Shown here: positions 1 to 12,800 of the stretch, one piece after another
How the letters are laid out: every line of letters begins with the position of its first letter
Position numbering within the stretch: position 1 is the stretch's first letter
Source of the DNA: Plumapathes pennacea
Taxonomy: Eukaryota; Cnidaria; Anthozoa; Antipatharia; Myriopathidae
DNA: 64,000 nt
NCBI GenBank assembly: GCA_964036295.1
Contig: OZ038472.1
Coordinates: 13,998,385 to 14,062,384 of the forward strand
Direction of reading: 5' to 3'
Made by a program: the position numbers and the translations under genes
Notes under the pieces: model-generated
The model's input: only the letters and a program-made list of their open reading frames with translations
Told to the model about the DNA's origin: nothing
The model's database searches: none

Positions 1-365
1 TCTTTGCACTCGTTTTGGCCTGTATTTGCACTCGAAAATGTGAAGTCGTGTAATAAATATTATTTTGGTCTGTTTAATCACACGTGCTGCTATGGGTCTG
101 GTTGATCAAAGCCAGATACACCAAAATCAACCAAACTCTTTCAATCGACTTTAAAGGAGTTTTTTCCGGGTTGGACGTAGTTGCAAGTGATTGTAACATT
201 ACATGTGTGTACATGTGCCTGTTTTGTGTTCCATGTGAATTATCTATTTGTGCTAGAAACATTAAGGATTTATTATCATCCGCGAGGAGGTGCCAAGCTA
301 TTTCCTTATGGGCTCGCAAAATTTCGTTTTTACTACACAAAGCCACGGCAACATCGATTTTTACC
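1..365. other. Left-edge noncoding sequence
   Basis: I see no gene here. Short open frames exist on both strands, but they have no recognisable domain or codon pattern. The sequence is A+T-rich and leads into the repeat that starts near 366. Confidence 0.5.
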
Positions 366-700
366 ACAACTTACTAGTTTTTCGCTCTCTGATTGGTCCA
401 TTAACCGTGGTAAATAAAAGTCCAGACAACGAGACGCCAGCTGACGCCAGCGTGTCACGCTTTGCAACGAACTACAAGGAAACTTTCTTGTATATTTGTA
501 AATATTGTGGTAAAAAACAAATTTCTACTGGTTTGCCGTGGTGTGGACTCTTATTTACCACGATTTACGTCATCACATGGCCAAAATTTGTTGTGGACTT
601 ACTCGGCGAAGCGCCTCGTGAGTCCACAACATTTTGACCATGTGATGACGCAAATCGTGGTAAATGAGAGTCCGCACCACGGCAAACCAGTGGAAATTTA
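366..700. mobile_element. Palindromic MITE-like element, copy 1
   Basis: The core at 519-699 is a near-perfect inverted repeat whose arms meet around 605-625. The centre reads CTCGGCGAAGCGCCTCGTGAG, in two halves that pair with each other. The left part (about 370-490) recurs at 2033-2145 with similar order and spacing, so this is an interspersed family. The same central motif appears in the palindrome at 8903-9089. No transposase frame is present, so it is probably a non-autonomous DNA element. Confidence 0.7.
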
Positions 701-1751
701 TTAAATCCTCGCATTATACGCGATTGAAAGACCCTTTCTTAGAACCAGGAGAAATTAATGGAGTAAGTTTATCGGAATCGGATATCAATGAAATTCGTTG
801 ATAATACTCAGTTACATACTATCTGTGAGATATTGCTGAATATCCATCTGCTTTCTAGCAGTTTGATTAGCTGCACTTTTTATTGCATGTGATAAAATAT
901 AAAAAATCAGTAGGCAGAAGTAGTACAAAGCCGCATGTCAAATATTCGGAAAACTGCTGACCGAGCATATTTCGAAACGTTCACTTTCCTTATGGTGATT
1001 ACATTTTTGTATCATTTACATACGATGAAACAGGCACTGACGTCATTGTTCGGGAGCTCGTCGCGCGGAGGGATTTTTTATTGTTTTGCAAAATGTACGC
1101 TACACTTATTGTGGAAATTCGGAGAACAGACCTACTGATGTCAAAAAGTGAGTTGTCTGTTTTGCTCAGTTGGCATTTTTGATGCGTCACTGAGGTAAAG
1201 TAAAGCCTAGTCCAAACATCGCGTTTTCGTCGTGTCGAACTAAATATAAAAGCTCGATTGTACAACGGCTGTGGTTAATTTTATCGTGAAACATTTAGTT
1301 TATTCATTCCTACCAAATAGCACGGTGCACACTGCGGAATCATAACGTAAATAGTGCTGAAATATTTTGCTGAACTCAGCATAAACAATATGTTATATGT
1401 TTTAGCGCGATTTCGAATCGTCGGACTCATTTCGCTCGACTAGAATATTCGAATTTCATCCATCAGTCGAATTAAAAAAAAAATGTTGATTTTAAATGTC
1501 GAGACGACGATCTACCGCGAAGTTTGAGCTGTAGTTAGCATTAGCATTTTTGTTTGCGTACGAACATTGTGATAATATGCTTCGTTGTAAATTTTTACAG
1601 GAAGCGGTATATAATATTTTTATTTATGTTGCAAGCTGTGTGGCAAGCTGGTGTAAACACGACGAGTCGGGACATTATTTCGACGCATAGTCTTCATTGA
1701 GCTGATAGGAAACCTGGTTTTAAAGTTAATTTCATTTGCCATTAACTTCGA

Positions 1752-1797
1752 AATTAAAAAATAAATAAATAAATAAATAAATAAAAAAAAAAAAAAA
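1752..1797. repeat. (AAAT)n microsatellite and A-run
   Basis: About seven AAAT units are followed by a run of 15 or so A residues. This is a simple repeat, possibly the tail of a degraded retroelement. Confidence 0.85.
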
Positions 1798-2032
1798 CAC
1801 GAAATTTAACTTTAGATAAATTTTATGAATATTCATAAAATGATCATGTTGTCAGAGCGATGTCGTATTTCAGTCGGAAAAATGTAATTTGGCTGGTGGC
1901 TAAGATATGATTAACGAATTGCAATTTGTTTTTGTGGTTCTTTGCATTCATAGCCGTAAGTTTAGCATAGTACGGAACTTGCGCACTGCACAGGGTTGCT
2001 CCAAAATAATTAGTTTTTTTCCATAACTCATT

Positions 2033-2200
2033 AGTTTCTCGCTTTCTGATTGGTCGATTTACCGTGGTAAATAAGAGTCCAAACAACGATGCTGACGCCA
2101 GCATGTCACGCTTTGCAACGAAACACAACGAAACTTTCTTGTACGCTTCATTTACGTCATATAAACATGTTCAAAATGTTGTGGACTCACGAGTACACCT
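2033..2200. mobile_element. Partial copy of the element at 366-700
   Basis: The stretch shares the order 'TTAGTTTCTCGCTTTCTGAT', 'ACCGTGGTAAATAA', 'GTCACGCTTTGCAACGAA' and 'AAACTTTCTTGTA' with 366-490. It lacks the long hairpin, so it looks like a truncated copy. Confidence 0.6.
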
Positions 2201-2436
2201 CAGAAAGAATACGCAGACTTTCGAACCCTAAAACGTCTTCTGTATGGAACATATAGTGCCCTTAAATAAATACAGTAAAATGTGCCCATTCTAATTTGTC
2301 AGAAGGTCGAAATCCCTTGTATATACCACAGTAAATATTGCCTTTTTTTAAGCCTTTGCACAGAAATGGAAATTGTTATAGCCCGGTATTTGGAACTCCT
2401 TGTCACGCTTGAGTTAATTATGTGTAAATAGCCAAA

Positions 2437-2682
2437 CCATAAAGGTGCGGTAATACGGACAACATTTTCAGTGTAACTTGTCGTGCAACAATGTTGCGTT
2501 GCAAGTTGCATCGTAATGTTGTGCGTATTACCACCAAAAGTGGGTTCTACTTCGTGCAGCATGCTGCTGCAACTTGCAACACGGTGCTAATACGCGCAAC
2601 ATTGCGGTGCAACTTGCAACGCAACATTGTTGCACGACAAGTTGCATTGAAAATGTTGCGCCGTATTACCGCACCTTTATGG
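2437..2682. mobile_element. Palindromic MITE with CCATAAAGGTGCGG termini
   Basis: Both ends read CCATAAAGGTGCGGTAATAC in inverted orientation, and the arms continue through repeated TTGCAAGTTGCA and CAACATTGTTGC blocks toward a centre near 2560. The interval is about 246 bp with no coding frame, as expected for a foldback-type MITE. I did not find a convincing target duplication. Confidence 0.8.
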
Positions 2683-3359
2683 ACGTTTGTTGCACTAATT
2701 TAAACAGGTGCGACTAGACATGATATCAGCATTTACTCCTTCTCAGTTTAGCTCTCGTTATGTTACTTTAGTTTTTTAGGTTATTAAATTCGTCATCCAC
2801 ACATTAAATAAGAACGCAAAAATGGAGTGTAATGACAGGAGGACTAAACAGGACTTGCGTCCCAATAGATATCCAATTCCTAATCTCGCGGACAGTACAC
2901 TTGACTGAGCTTGTTCCAGCTACTCTGATCACTTGTAAAGTATCACTCCAACTTAAGCTACAATATTCTTCATTGCGATTGGCTGTTGCTAAGCAATAAT
3001 CATATGAGGGTTCATTATACAATGCTCCTATTCTGTCAATTGTGGATAAAGCCTTTCACGCACTTAGACAACAAACAAAGTTTCCGACACTAACGGAACT
3101 TAGAAATAGAAATCTATCTAAAACAAGAAATCTGAAATAATAAGAGTATTAAACCACTAACTATAAACCATAGACTATTAGATTAAAAATGCGGCCATAT
3201 AAAATATATCTGATAACTATTTATTGTCCAAAACTACATATTTCTATATAATGAATGCCTAATCTAAACGTACATAATTCTATAAAACAAATAGTATCTG
3301 CATTACAATAAACGATATATTATGGCTTAACTTTGCAACAAAAGCAAAGCTATGGCGGC
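2683..3359. other. Noncoding A+T-rich stretch
   Basis: No gene, RNA or repeat is supported here. It lies between the palindromic element and the retrotransposon fragment. Confidence 0.5.
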
Positions 3360-4155
3360 AGGTAAACAGGCAGTTTGTCTTTATAGAAGGCATATATACA
3401 GTGTGTTCCTAAACTGTGTTAAGCTAGGAGCACACTTGAGGTTCTGAGGCAGATTATTCCACAGATTAATAGATCAAGGGAAAAAAGAAAATTTGAAATA
3501 GTTTTGTTTGCAAAAAGTTAAAGCACAGTAGTTGTTGTGGTCAAAGTGACGGGTATTATAGCGGTGGCAGACGGGTACAAGTTGAAATCCGCATTAATCA
3601 AACCGCTCCTATGTTTAGATAGAAGTGTCAGGTCACCGATTTCTCGTCTGTAGTCGGGAGGGAGCAGGTCTAGCGCAGAAAGTCTGGCTGTGTATGAAGT
3701 CTCGCTGGAGGGCAGTTTAAGATAAACTTTTGTGGCTCTGCGTTGCACGTTTTCTATGAGACGACGATGCTTCGCTGTACAAGGTGACGACACATTGGAG
3801 GCATACTCAAGTCGAGGTCTAACCAGCTAGAGCGCAGTATAAATGTTTCCTTGTGGCAATATCTGAGATGGCCCTACCGCAGACACGCTTTATCAAGCCA
3901 AGATGTGTATTTGACTTAGCGCACATGTCTTTGATTTGTTTCGTCCACGACACAGTGACTCCAAGATCGATGGTATGTAGGTCACCTTCCAGAGGCTGAG
4001 CATGAAGGTTGTAGTCATAATCATGATCTGCACTACTAGACGTTTTTGTGGACTTGTGCAAGACCTTGCAATTTGACGCATAAAAAGCCATGTTCCAGCC
4101 TACACTCCAGCGTTGAAGACAATCGAGATCAAGCTGTAGTTCCTCCTCTCTTTGC
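3360..4155 (-). pseudogene. Non-LTR retrotransposon reverse transcriptase 3' fragment, frameshifted
   Basis: Read on the - strand, about 4150-3822 encodes the late reverse-transcriptase region: an LQLDLDCLQRW stretch, then SNCKVLH, then IDLGVTVSWTKQIKDM, then AKSNTHLGLIKRV. The frame stops at 3819. The next block, LVRPRLEYAS, continues in another frame at about 3830, followed by HRRLIENVQRRATK and a C-terminal tail. This order (DLGV, ANRxLGLIKR-like, RPxLEYAS, IEKVQRRATK-like) is typical of CR1/Jockey-type elements. A frameshift and later in-frame stops near 3400-3500 show that it is dead. The endonuclease and early RT domains are missing, so it is 5'-truncated as usual for LINE copies. Confidence 0.85.
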
Positions 4156-4211
4156 CGTTATACCGGTGGAGTCAACCAAGCTCATCACGAGTGTGCAGTT
4201 TACGTACATAC

Positions 4212-4235
4212 ATGCATATATATATATATATATAT
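4212..4235. repeat. (AT)n microsatellite
   Basis: Short AT dinucleotide run next to the retrotransposon fragment. Confidence 0.9.
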
Positions 4236-4813
4236 GGCGTGCAGGCGTTCGAAAACATTCTGGTCGCCTGCAGACAGGACACGTGCTATCAAGGACGGTT
4301 CTATGGCGATGACCAAGTACCAGGTATCCAATGTGAGGGCAGTGCCAGATGGTCTTCAAAAGGCTCGCAAGTGTCAATTGTTTGCGTGTTGTCAGGTATA
4401 AAGTGGCCATGCAGATTGCGTGTCCTGGCACCAGTTGAGATTCATCCGTAACTGTGCTTATGGTTTTTTTTTTTGATGTTCCTCTCTGAGTATATATACA
4501 GTCAGGTCTCTGCCGAAGGGTTGTAAGACTGAAATGTTCATGTACCCAGGTTACTTCTTATTCAAGGCGGGTTGATTCAACACGGGTCAGTTTATAGACT
4601 TTTTGCATGTTGCATCAACGTTGGCTGTTTCTTTTGTTCTACCTCTACCCTGGGATTGAGATCTATTCTCATGCAAAAAATTAAACTCTTATTGTCGTCC
4701 AACATGGCCGACATTCCCACAAAGTGCGATGGCCGACAGACGTGTTGCGGTGATGCTGTCCGTCATCCTGCTCCCATGGTGTGTGTTGTGTCCAGCTGCA
4801 CAATATTTTGATG

Positions 4814-4853
4814 CAACCTCGTTCCCGGGGAGAAGGCCCTGGAAACGAGTTTG
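4814..4853. mobile_element. Minimal copy of the CAACCTCG terminal-repeat family
   Basis: The sequence begins CAACCTCGTTCCCGGGGAGA and ends GGAAACGAGTTTG, an inverted pair of termini matching the 1.33-kb element at 24384-25711. Almost all internal sequence is absent, so this is a remnant or solo terminus pair. Confidence 0.5.
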
Positions 4854-5277
4854 ATTTTTGCTGCAACAGCACTTGTTCATATAAACCCGGGTCAGTGGAA
4901 CACGTGTATACATGAGTGATATCTGCGAATTATATTGCACCTTTTCATTACTATTACATCTTGAACAATTTACTCTGCAGTATTAGGCTCCATGACTACT
5001 ACGAATTATTGTAATTGTCTGATAAAAAGATAACAATAATTTCGATATATTCGTTATGCGAAGTCATGCAAAATGACACAGATTTAATACCATTGTCAAA
5101 AAATGTCTTTTTCTAAAAGTTGTCACGGCAAACTATTTCTGGTATGTTCGATAGATACTCTAGATATCTCCTTTCGTTGACGTGTGCTCTCTTGACTTAC
5201 TTAGTTTGAGTTACTTGCTTGTTCAATGCTTGAACTGTATGTGTGTGGCTGGGTGAAAGATGTTGCGCCAATTTTAC

Positions 5278-5442
5278 CTCCATCAAGTTCAGTTTGACTT
5301 CCTTCTTGCAGTAGTTACAGATGTGCAGCCTGCATTTGCACTCCTTTTCCAAATGCTCCTTCAGATCAGACTTCTTCACCAACATGCCACAGTCTGAGTG
5401 GATACAGGGAACTTGTAGGAACTCACAGGTCTTGGTGTGCAT
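5278..5442 (-). pseudogene. Orphan TRAF zinc-finger exon (exon 4 copy)
   Basis: On the - strand this 165-nt block is flanked by CCTCAG and GTAAAA, so both splice sites look usable. It has no stop and matches exon 4 of genes 1 and 4 almost residue for residue (MHTKTCEFLQVPC, then CGMLVKKSDLKEHLEKEC, then CNYCKKEVKLNLM). It ends in Glu where the genes have Gln. No RING, neighbouring zinc-finger or MATH exon lies nearby on the same strand. The upstream intronic sequence (to about 5500) matches 55681-55730 in gene 4 intron 3. It is best read as a fragment of a lost or truncated inverted TRAF copy. Use as an exon of a gene outside the window is possible but less likely. Confidence 0.85.
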
Positions 5443-5698
5443 CTGAGGAACGCCAGTTGACACATGCTCTCAATATTTAGACAGTTAAACTACGGAAAAT
5501 AATAAAGTGGACGTAATAGAAACATATAGAGCCACCCTAAAGTGGGGCACTTGAAGAAATTTTACACGGGAACGCTCCGTCCAGGCTTTCAACCCCTTGG
5601 GGTCGAAACAATGAAGACCCAGTGATACTTCTGGTATATATTTCTGCCTCCCACTTGAAGCCCATGCAACTCAATATATTTGCACCCGGGGAAAAGGG

Positions 5699-5870
5699 AG
5701 AGGGGGGGGGGGGGGGGGGGGGGGGGGGATCGGCAAAGTTCTTATACGGGGAGGCTCCGCCGCGAGGTCCTTACCCTTTCATATACCAGCTTTTTAAAGA
5801 AAAGGTACCCCTTTCACATACCTTTCATTTAAAAATGGTACTTCTTTTATATACCTTTTAATGGGACTAT
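5699..5870. repeat. G-run element, partial
   Basis: A run of about 27 G residues at 5702-5728 is followed by TTATACGGGGAGGCTCCGCC and several copies of 'CCTTTCATATACC'. The same word set occurs at 26680-27025. It appears to be one arm of an interspersed element whose ends are homopolymeric G/C runs. Confidence 0.65.
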
Positions 5871-5983
5871 TGCAATTTTTTCTGCTTTTAACGACCCTAC
5901 AAAAGTCCTGCCAGAATATTTCTGCATAACGAAAGGAGTGAAATTTCTAATGGCCTCTTTCATATAACTCTGGCCTAAGAGTA

Positions 5984-6420
5984 CTGCGCAGTAGGCTTGG
6001 ATAAATTCTGCCGGCATAATTTCGGGCATACTTTGAGCAGGCATAATTCCGCATTTTCGAGCATAATTAAGCATGATATGAAAAAATCAGTTAGACAAAG
6101 ACATGCATCACAATTGAAAAAAATATTAATGAAACAAATCGAAAATATCTTGTGATTCGCCCAACACTCGCTAAAACGCGCCCGCACCACACGCTCTGAA
6201 GTCCAAAGTCAGCTCATTCCTTGGGTAACCTCGCTCTCGGATACGCAGCCGCGCAGGACTGGGGGCGAAACCATGCACTGCAAGGGACTGGGACGAGGCG
6301 CGTACCAAGCATAATTCGAGCATAATTTTGTTCCCCGAGCATAATTTTGAGCATATTTCACGATTTTTATGAGCACTACCGGCAGGCATAATTCGCCAAT
6401 TATTTAAGCCTACTGCGCAG
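5984..6420. mobile_element. MITE with CTGCGCAGTAGGCTT inverted termini
   Basis: The left end CTGCGCAGTAGGCTTGGATA pairs with the right end AAGCCTACTGCGCAG. The interior repeats the word GCATAATT at least eight times. The ~437-bp size and lack of a coding frame suggest a non-autonomous DNA element, lying 330 bp upstream of the gene 1 start codon. Confidence 0.7.
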
Positions 6421-6749
6421 GTCACGAAATGCGGCCCGAAGAGTGCGTCATTGCACATGCGCACTAAAATGTGCTTACTTGGCACTCGAGCCTTCAATTA
6501 TTTCTCTCATGCACTTCTGCTTTGTCTATACACGTAAGTAATTTCCTTCAGGAGGTCAAAAGGCTATGGACCTTAACTTGCCGGACATGTACGAGCTCAT
6601 CCACGAGCTTTGTGGCAAAAAGAAAAAGCTACAATTATTATTATTATTTTTTTTTTAGGTTATAAAGGAGCTGTTCAGAGTGCAATACTGCAAGTTTTGT
6701 GAAGGCAAATTACCACCGAAACTACATACATTCTCCCAGTACAGTCCAG

Positions 6750-6895
6750 ATGCCTGGTTTCGACCTTTCCAAATCGGACCGGAGCAGTCTTCTTCCCAAG
6801 TATAAATGTGTGTCGTGCAAGCGTTTGCTGAGGGACGCAATGCAGACGAGTTGTGGTCACTTTTACTGCTTGTCGTGCTTGGATAACCTGGTGGT
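6750..6895 (+). CDS. TRAF: Gene 1 exon 1: RING finger, type A
   Basis: The exon encodes 48 residues starting MPGFDLSKSD. Zinc ligands seen are C20, C23, C35, H37, C40 and C43; the last pair, C59 and D62, is completed by exon 2 (8349-8412). The donor is GTAAGT. Cys-x2-Asp as the final pair is the arrangement known from TRAF6. An Asp ligand suggests the RING can still fold, and nothing in it looks broken. Gene 4 has nearly the same exon. Confidence 0.93.
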
Positions 6896-9800
6896 GTAAG
6901 TCTCGGTGTCTCTGGGAATTATTGTGGAGCGGTTGACTTATCAAGAAGCAATAGGTTGATCATTTGTTGCAGCATCGAGCTACTAGCCGTACAACAAATT
7001 TTGTCACAAAAAAATCACACGAAGTAAACACTTGTGTTATTACAGTTCAGTACTTTTATGAGCTTTTGCGACCTGTAGAAATAGCACATAGTTTCTACAA
7101 AAGTAACAACGACAAAAGCACACATTAAGTCTTGATCCAGACGTTCCACTTATTGTCATAACCGACATTTGCACTTGGAGGAAATTAAAGAACAAATTTA
7201 ACAAAATAATTCATTAAACGACAAATTTAAATGCAGTGGAGAACATTTTACAGTATACCTGATTATGTTTGTCTGACCACTCTCTTTCCATTTGGACATG
7301 GCTCTTGTGCTTTAATTACCTTAAAAAAATTTAACAGTACGGTACAATCTGTGTGCACCCCGTAGCATCTACAAGAAATGCATGTACTGCAATATTCAGT
7401 TTTTGTTTCTCGTGAATCATTTTTCCTGTTCCCACACAGCTTTGAAAAAAATAATGAGAACACCAATGCATCACATTTGCAAAAAAAAGCATCTCGATGA
7501 TTCACATACGGGTCCACATGTCACAACCACGTGGTCAAGGATCACAATGATTCTGACGTCATTGAAGTCCGCAAAGCATGGTACTGCAGTATGACGTCAG
7601 ATTGTTATCCAAATTTCTTTCAAACTATAAATGTTCTAATTAGTTAAAACTTACACTAGTTTTGCAGCATTGTAACTAAGCAAAATTCAGATGTTTGGCA
7701 AATGTCAAGACTTGCGGTAATTGTATTCTTTACAAAAATAGAGAAAAATTAGTGAAGCTTGAGTGATTTATGCATTTGTGTCTGTTCTCTTTGCATTTCC
7801 ATCATAGCAAAGCTCATGGCAGAAACTTAGGACAAAGTTATACCTTTTTCATTAATAGTTAAGCAACTTAAGCTGGATAGCACCAGCCGCAGCATGTTTT
7901 GAAGTGAATAGTTCAGCACAGACGTTAACATAATTGCATTATTAGGTAAATTGAATAACATGACCTGGTTTAACCCTCATTTCCTGCTTCATATTGGCGG
8001 GTGCTGCAGCTACAGAAGAGTCACAAGCAACCGAGTACAAATTGATGTGGAAAATTGTGTACTACTGTAGGCCAACAGCAATATTGTTTGGAAGAAATGG
8101 AAGGGAAGCTGTGTGTTAAGCTGACTTGATGATAATGTTTATCTTTTTACTATTAAGTAACGCGCCAGTACAAACTTTTCCTTTATAGGGAACTTGCAGG
8201 TAAATTGTATGTACCTGGCGTCAACCTGGTGTGGAGAATTGTCATAGCACCTTCTTATCCAAAGTGCCACGTACTCAGTACAGTACATCCATAGCATAAA
8301 AGGCCCTTATTGTACTTTGTTGACATTAACATGTTCTTTCACCACCAGACCTGATGCACGTATTTCATCCATTAAATGTTTGGAAGATTCTACGATACTC
8401 ACTCTTGAAGAGGTAAACTTACATCAAGTATTGTTTTTACAATAACACGTCAGTTTCTCGCTTTGTGATTGGCTAATTTTCATTATCAATAAGAGGACAG
8501 ACACATAAAATCGAGTGCTGACGACAGTGATTTGGACGAAGAAGGTGAATTCAGCTTCAATTTACCTCAATTCTTGCAAAAGCGACATTCGGCATTTGAA
8601 GTAGAGAACCAGAAGTGTTCAGAGGCGAATTTCCTTGAGCTTTGTCTTGAAATTGTCGAGAAAACCGCAGCAGAAAAGCGTCTAGTTTCATTTCTTTCCA
8701 ACTTCTTTGACAAAATTTTATTTTGCACGTGTGAAATGCTCACGTCAAACTGTCACTTTTTGGCCAATGAAATGTCTTGAATTTTAACCTCGACCAATTA
8801 GAAAGCGGGAAAGTTGTTGACAAGATTTCGGTCAAATCGAACAAAATCCAGTTTTCTTGCGTGTTTTCCCCGCATCGTCGCTTGAGTTTTGTTATTGTAA
8901 AAAACAAATTGACGTCAGTTTTTTATGTGTCTGTCCTCTTATTGATCATGAAACGCGTCATAACATTGTCAAAAAGTTGCGGATCCACTCGGCGAAGCGC
9001 CTCGTGGATCCACAACTTTTTGACAATGTTATGACGCGTTTCATGATCAATAAGAGGACAGACACATAAAAAACTGACGTCAATTTGTTAATTTGCTTGC
9101 AGTGATATATACTTTGATACCAGAGCACAGAAATAATATTGCAATATTTTTTTATTAATAGCTAAATGTGAGGGCGTCAGGGATTTTTTAATATTAAAAT
9201 AATGCAAAAATGGCAGACTAAAGCAAACAAGAGACCTCTCAAATTTCTTAGTTGAACAGATCTGTCAACCAAGTATACAACTTTACGCCACAAAATTTAG
9301 ATTTACAAGTTGCCTATTGTGTGTTTTCATGTTGTGTTTGTAAGCATTAAGCGAAACAATAGCTCAGCGCCACACCATCCTTTCAGTCACCATGGTTTTA
9401 GACTGACCCTGAGGATACATTTCTCTTTCTTGTGGCACTGTTATGACCTGTAACAGGGCCTTCCTTGGTATACTCTCTTAAGGGCAACAATTTGTTGTTT
9501 GTAAGTAATGTATGAATGCAAATCATTTCGCAGTTCAGTCAGTCCAATATTGACTCAATTCAGGCTCAAATGAGTTAATATAATTGCCGAGGTGTTGGAC
9601 TAGATTTTATTTCTGATCATTGTTGTATGTTCTTGCTCAGAAAACTCACAAAGACTATTCACATCAATGTTTCATAACCAGCATCATTTTGTTACATTTT
9701 TTCGGCATCATTTTCAAAATCTTATCAAAATCTTCTTTAGGAAGAACTCCATGTAGGCCATTTTATAGTGTGCCCCCTTGTTTAAGATTAAACTGACAAG

Positions 9801-12800
9801 GTACACGTCTGCTTAAATAAAGTGGTATACATAGAGGATACAGTATTTACATGACCACGTCGAGATACGAATGTTCTCTTAAATTGCTGATATACTGTAT
9901 CATGTATGAGCAGAGCAAATGAGTGGGTTATGTATCAACATAAGAGGATAAAATTTGTATCTCTAACCCACTATGTTTTGTTTATATTTTGTGTTTTATG
10001 TTCTATAGATATCTAATTTAAATGTCTATATCTCACAGGTCAGAACTTGCTGCCTAGTCAAAAATCTTGCATCTCTCTTCAGACACTAGTGCCTACCTGT
10101 ACAGCTGTGCTCTGGTGCAGTCTACTCACCTCACAGTATTGAATTCCCTGCAGGTTTTTCCAGACAACTTCATGAGGAGAGAGATCATGCAGTTGGTTGT
10201 TCAGTGCACATATGTTGAGTTGGGCTGCAAGTGGAAGGGAGAAGTGAGACACCTTGAGGTATAACTATTTTTTCATGTGGAAATCCTAACTTTGATTATA
10301 AACCAGTCAAAATGCAAAGAATAACTAATTTGATATTTGATTTGGAGAACTACACTGTAGGTAACCATGCTTCCTGAATTAAAACATGAAAATGTGAGCC
10401 TCATGTTTCAAGTTTGAGACTTTTGTGACCACACCTCTAAAATTGCTCATGACCATGCCCAATTAAAACTGCATGTTTACTGCATCCTTACTGTGAAATT
10501 ATATGCTCAAAACTATATATGAAAATATACTTGTGAGTGACAAAGTTGACTCACAACATATGTACTGTAGCAAAGATGCTTTTACATGCAGATTGTATGT
10601 TGTACAGTGTACACATGAACTGTATGTCCTGTGGATCCAGTGGGGTTAGGGGAGCTAATGCATAAAATAGGGATCTAAATGTTTATTTGATTTTAATGTT
10701 TGTTCAAAAGTATCCTTCAGGCATTATCTTTGAATCTCTGCTCGAACCCCCTTTTACAAATCAGAGATTCACCAGGTTCATCAGATGTCACTGTGCATAC
10801 TGTGATATCAAGTAATAATTACTGATTTATGGTGTGGGTACCCATGTCATTTGAGCTGGAAATTGTTTTCCCTACAGATGCACACCAAGACCTGTGAGTT
10901 CCTGCAAGTTCCCTGTATCCACTCAGAGTGTGGTATGTTGGTGAAGAAATCTGATCTAAAGGAGCATTTGGAAAAGGAGTGCAAATGCAGGCTGCACAAG
11001 TGTAACTACTGCAAGAAGGAAGTCAAACTGAACCTGATGCAGGTATCTGTTGCTTTATAACTGCTTCATGTACAGTCTGATACAGTCACACAATGGCAAC
11101 ACACCAAGCAGATTATAACTGGGGTCAAGCTACAGTACCGGTCAGAATTAAGCGAACAACGCACTCGCGCTTCGAACGCGTTCGACACGCAGCAAAAACG
11201 CGTGCGTGCGTTTGAAATATCGCGTGTTTTTGCACGCAAGTTCGAACGCGTTTTCCTTTTGTGCTGTATTGTTTGTGTGAAACAAAACCCAGTCAAACTA
11301 TAACAAACGCTTGAAATTCGAGCCGATTTCAGTTTGGATTGTCATCCTGAAAAACAACATTGAGCCGATTTATTTTGAGAGCCTTCTCAGATTTCCATGA
11401 CTCGAGTTCGCAACTTGCCGCTGATATAAACACGCAACGCGACAGTTCAAATAATCGATGAAAACAGTCGAGTCCCAAGCGAACGATTGCATTCGAATCT
11501 GAATACCGTGAGACAAAATGTTTGGCTGATTCGGACGAGAAATGTTTGCATTCGAATCTGAATACCGCGAGACAAATGTTTGGCTGATTCGGACGAGAAA
11601 TGTTTGCATTCAAATCTGAATACCGCGAGACAAATGTTTCTACGGAGTTTCGCGATACGTTTTCTTCGCTTATTGTTCGTGTTTCACGTACTCAAACACA
11701 TCACTTGCGTTCTCCGATTCTAATTTGAAAAATTATTCCCGATATGCCGTTTTCGCTGACATACAGCAACATTTAGTGTCACGGTTTTCGAATTCACTTT
11801 CGTGACTTAATTTTCATGAACTGTTGCGGCTCAGTATTAAGTTACATATTTGTCGCTGTGACGAAATACGCTACCGGCATCCCGATTTTATTGTCGGTAA
11901 CACCAAATCCCGAACTGCCTTCAATCATTGCGAAATTTTCAAAGGCTACTATGCCTTTTCAAAAGGCATTGTGTTATCTGAACAAAAAAAAACAATGACC
12001 TAACTCGTGAATACTAATGCATTAGAAAAAACGTGTTGTTTTCAGTGCGTACACATTCACATGACAAATAATGAATGCAATAAAATTGGCACCCTGTACC
12101 ATACTTACAGTAAACCCTGCAGGCAATATTACATTCGTTTGTGACTCCCATATTTCCTGGGTGATCAAAAAAATTCTGCATACACTGTACACCAAAGTGG
12201 ATATGAAACCAAAATAAAAGATAAAAATAATAACATGTGCTGTACTGTACGTGTACATATATAAGTTGGTATAACAATACAGGCAGATCTGACAAGTCAA
12301 GAAGATTATTTACAACGGGGTACAGTAAATATTTATGGCACAGTGGGACTTGACTTATTCTGGCCTCGCTCTAGCCACACAATCATCTTCTCAAAGTTGT
12401 GCTTTTGACCACACAGTTGCCTCAAGCAACATATTATAGATATCCCTCCCTCCTGAATCTTCCTGAGTAGTGATGTTCTGTACATTGACTCATTTCTCTC
12501 TTCCTCCCTGTTGCTTACTGTACAATATGTCTTTCATTTAAACCTCACAGTACCTCACTGAGTGGAGGTTTTAGACCAAAATACTTTAACTGTAGCATAA
12601 TAATATTAATCTTTGGGCAATGAGCAGTTACACTTTGACACTTTTACAGTATTCTTGAAATGTTCAATTAGGGAATACTCATTGAGTTATCAAATTTTTC
12701 TATCACTACACTTTTCTGTGTGCTTATCCTGTTAGAAAGATGATAAAAACATACTGTGGTTTCCCTGAAGTCTTGCCACAACACATCTGCAGAAAAACCC

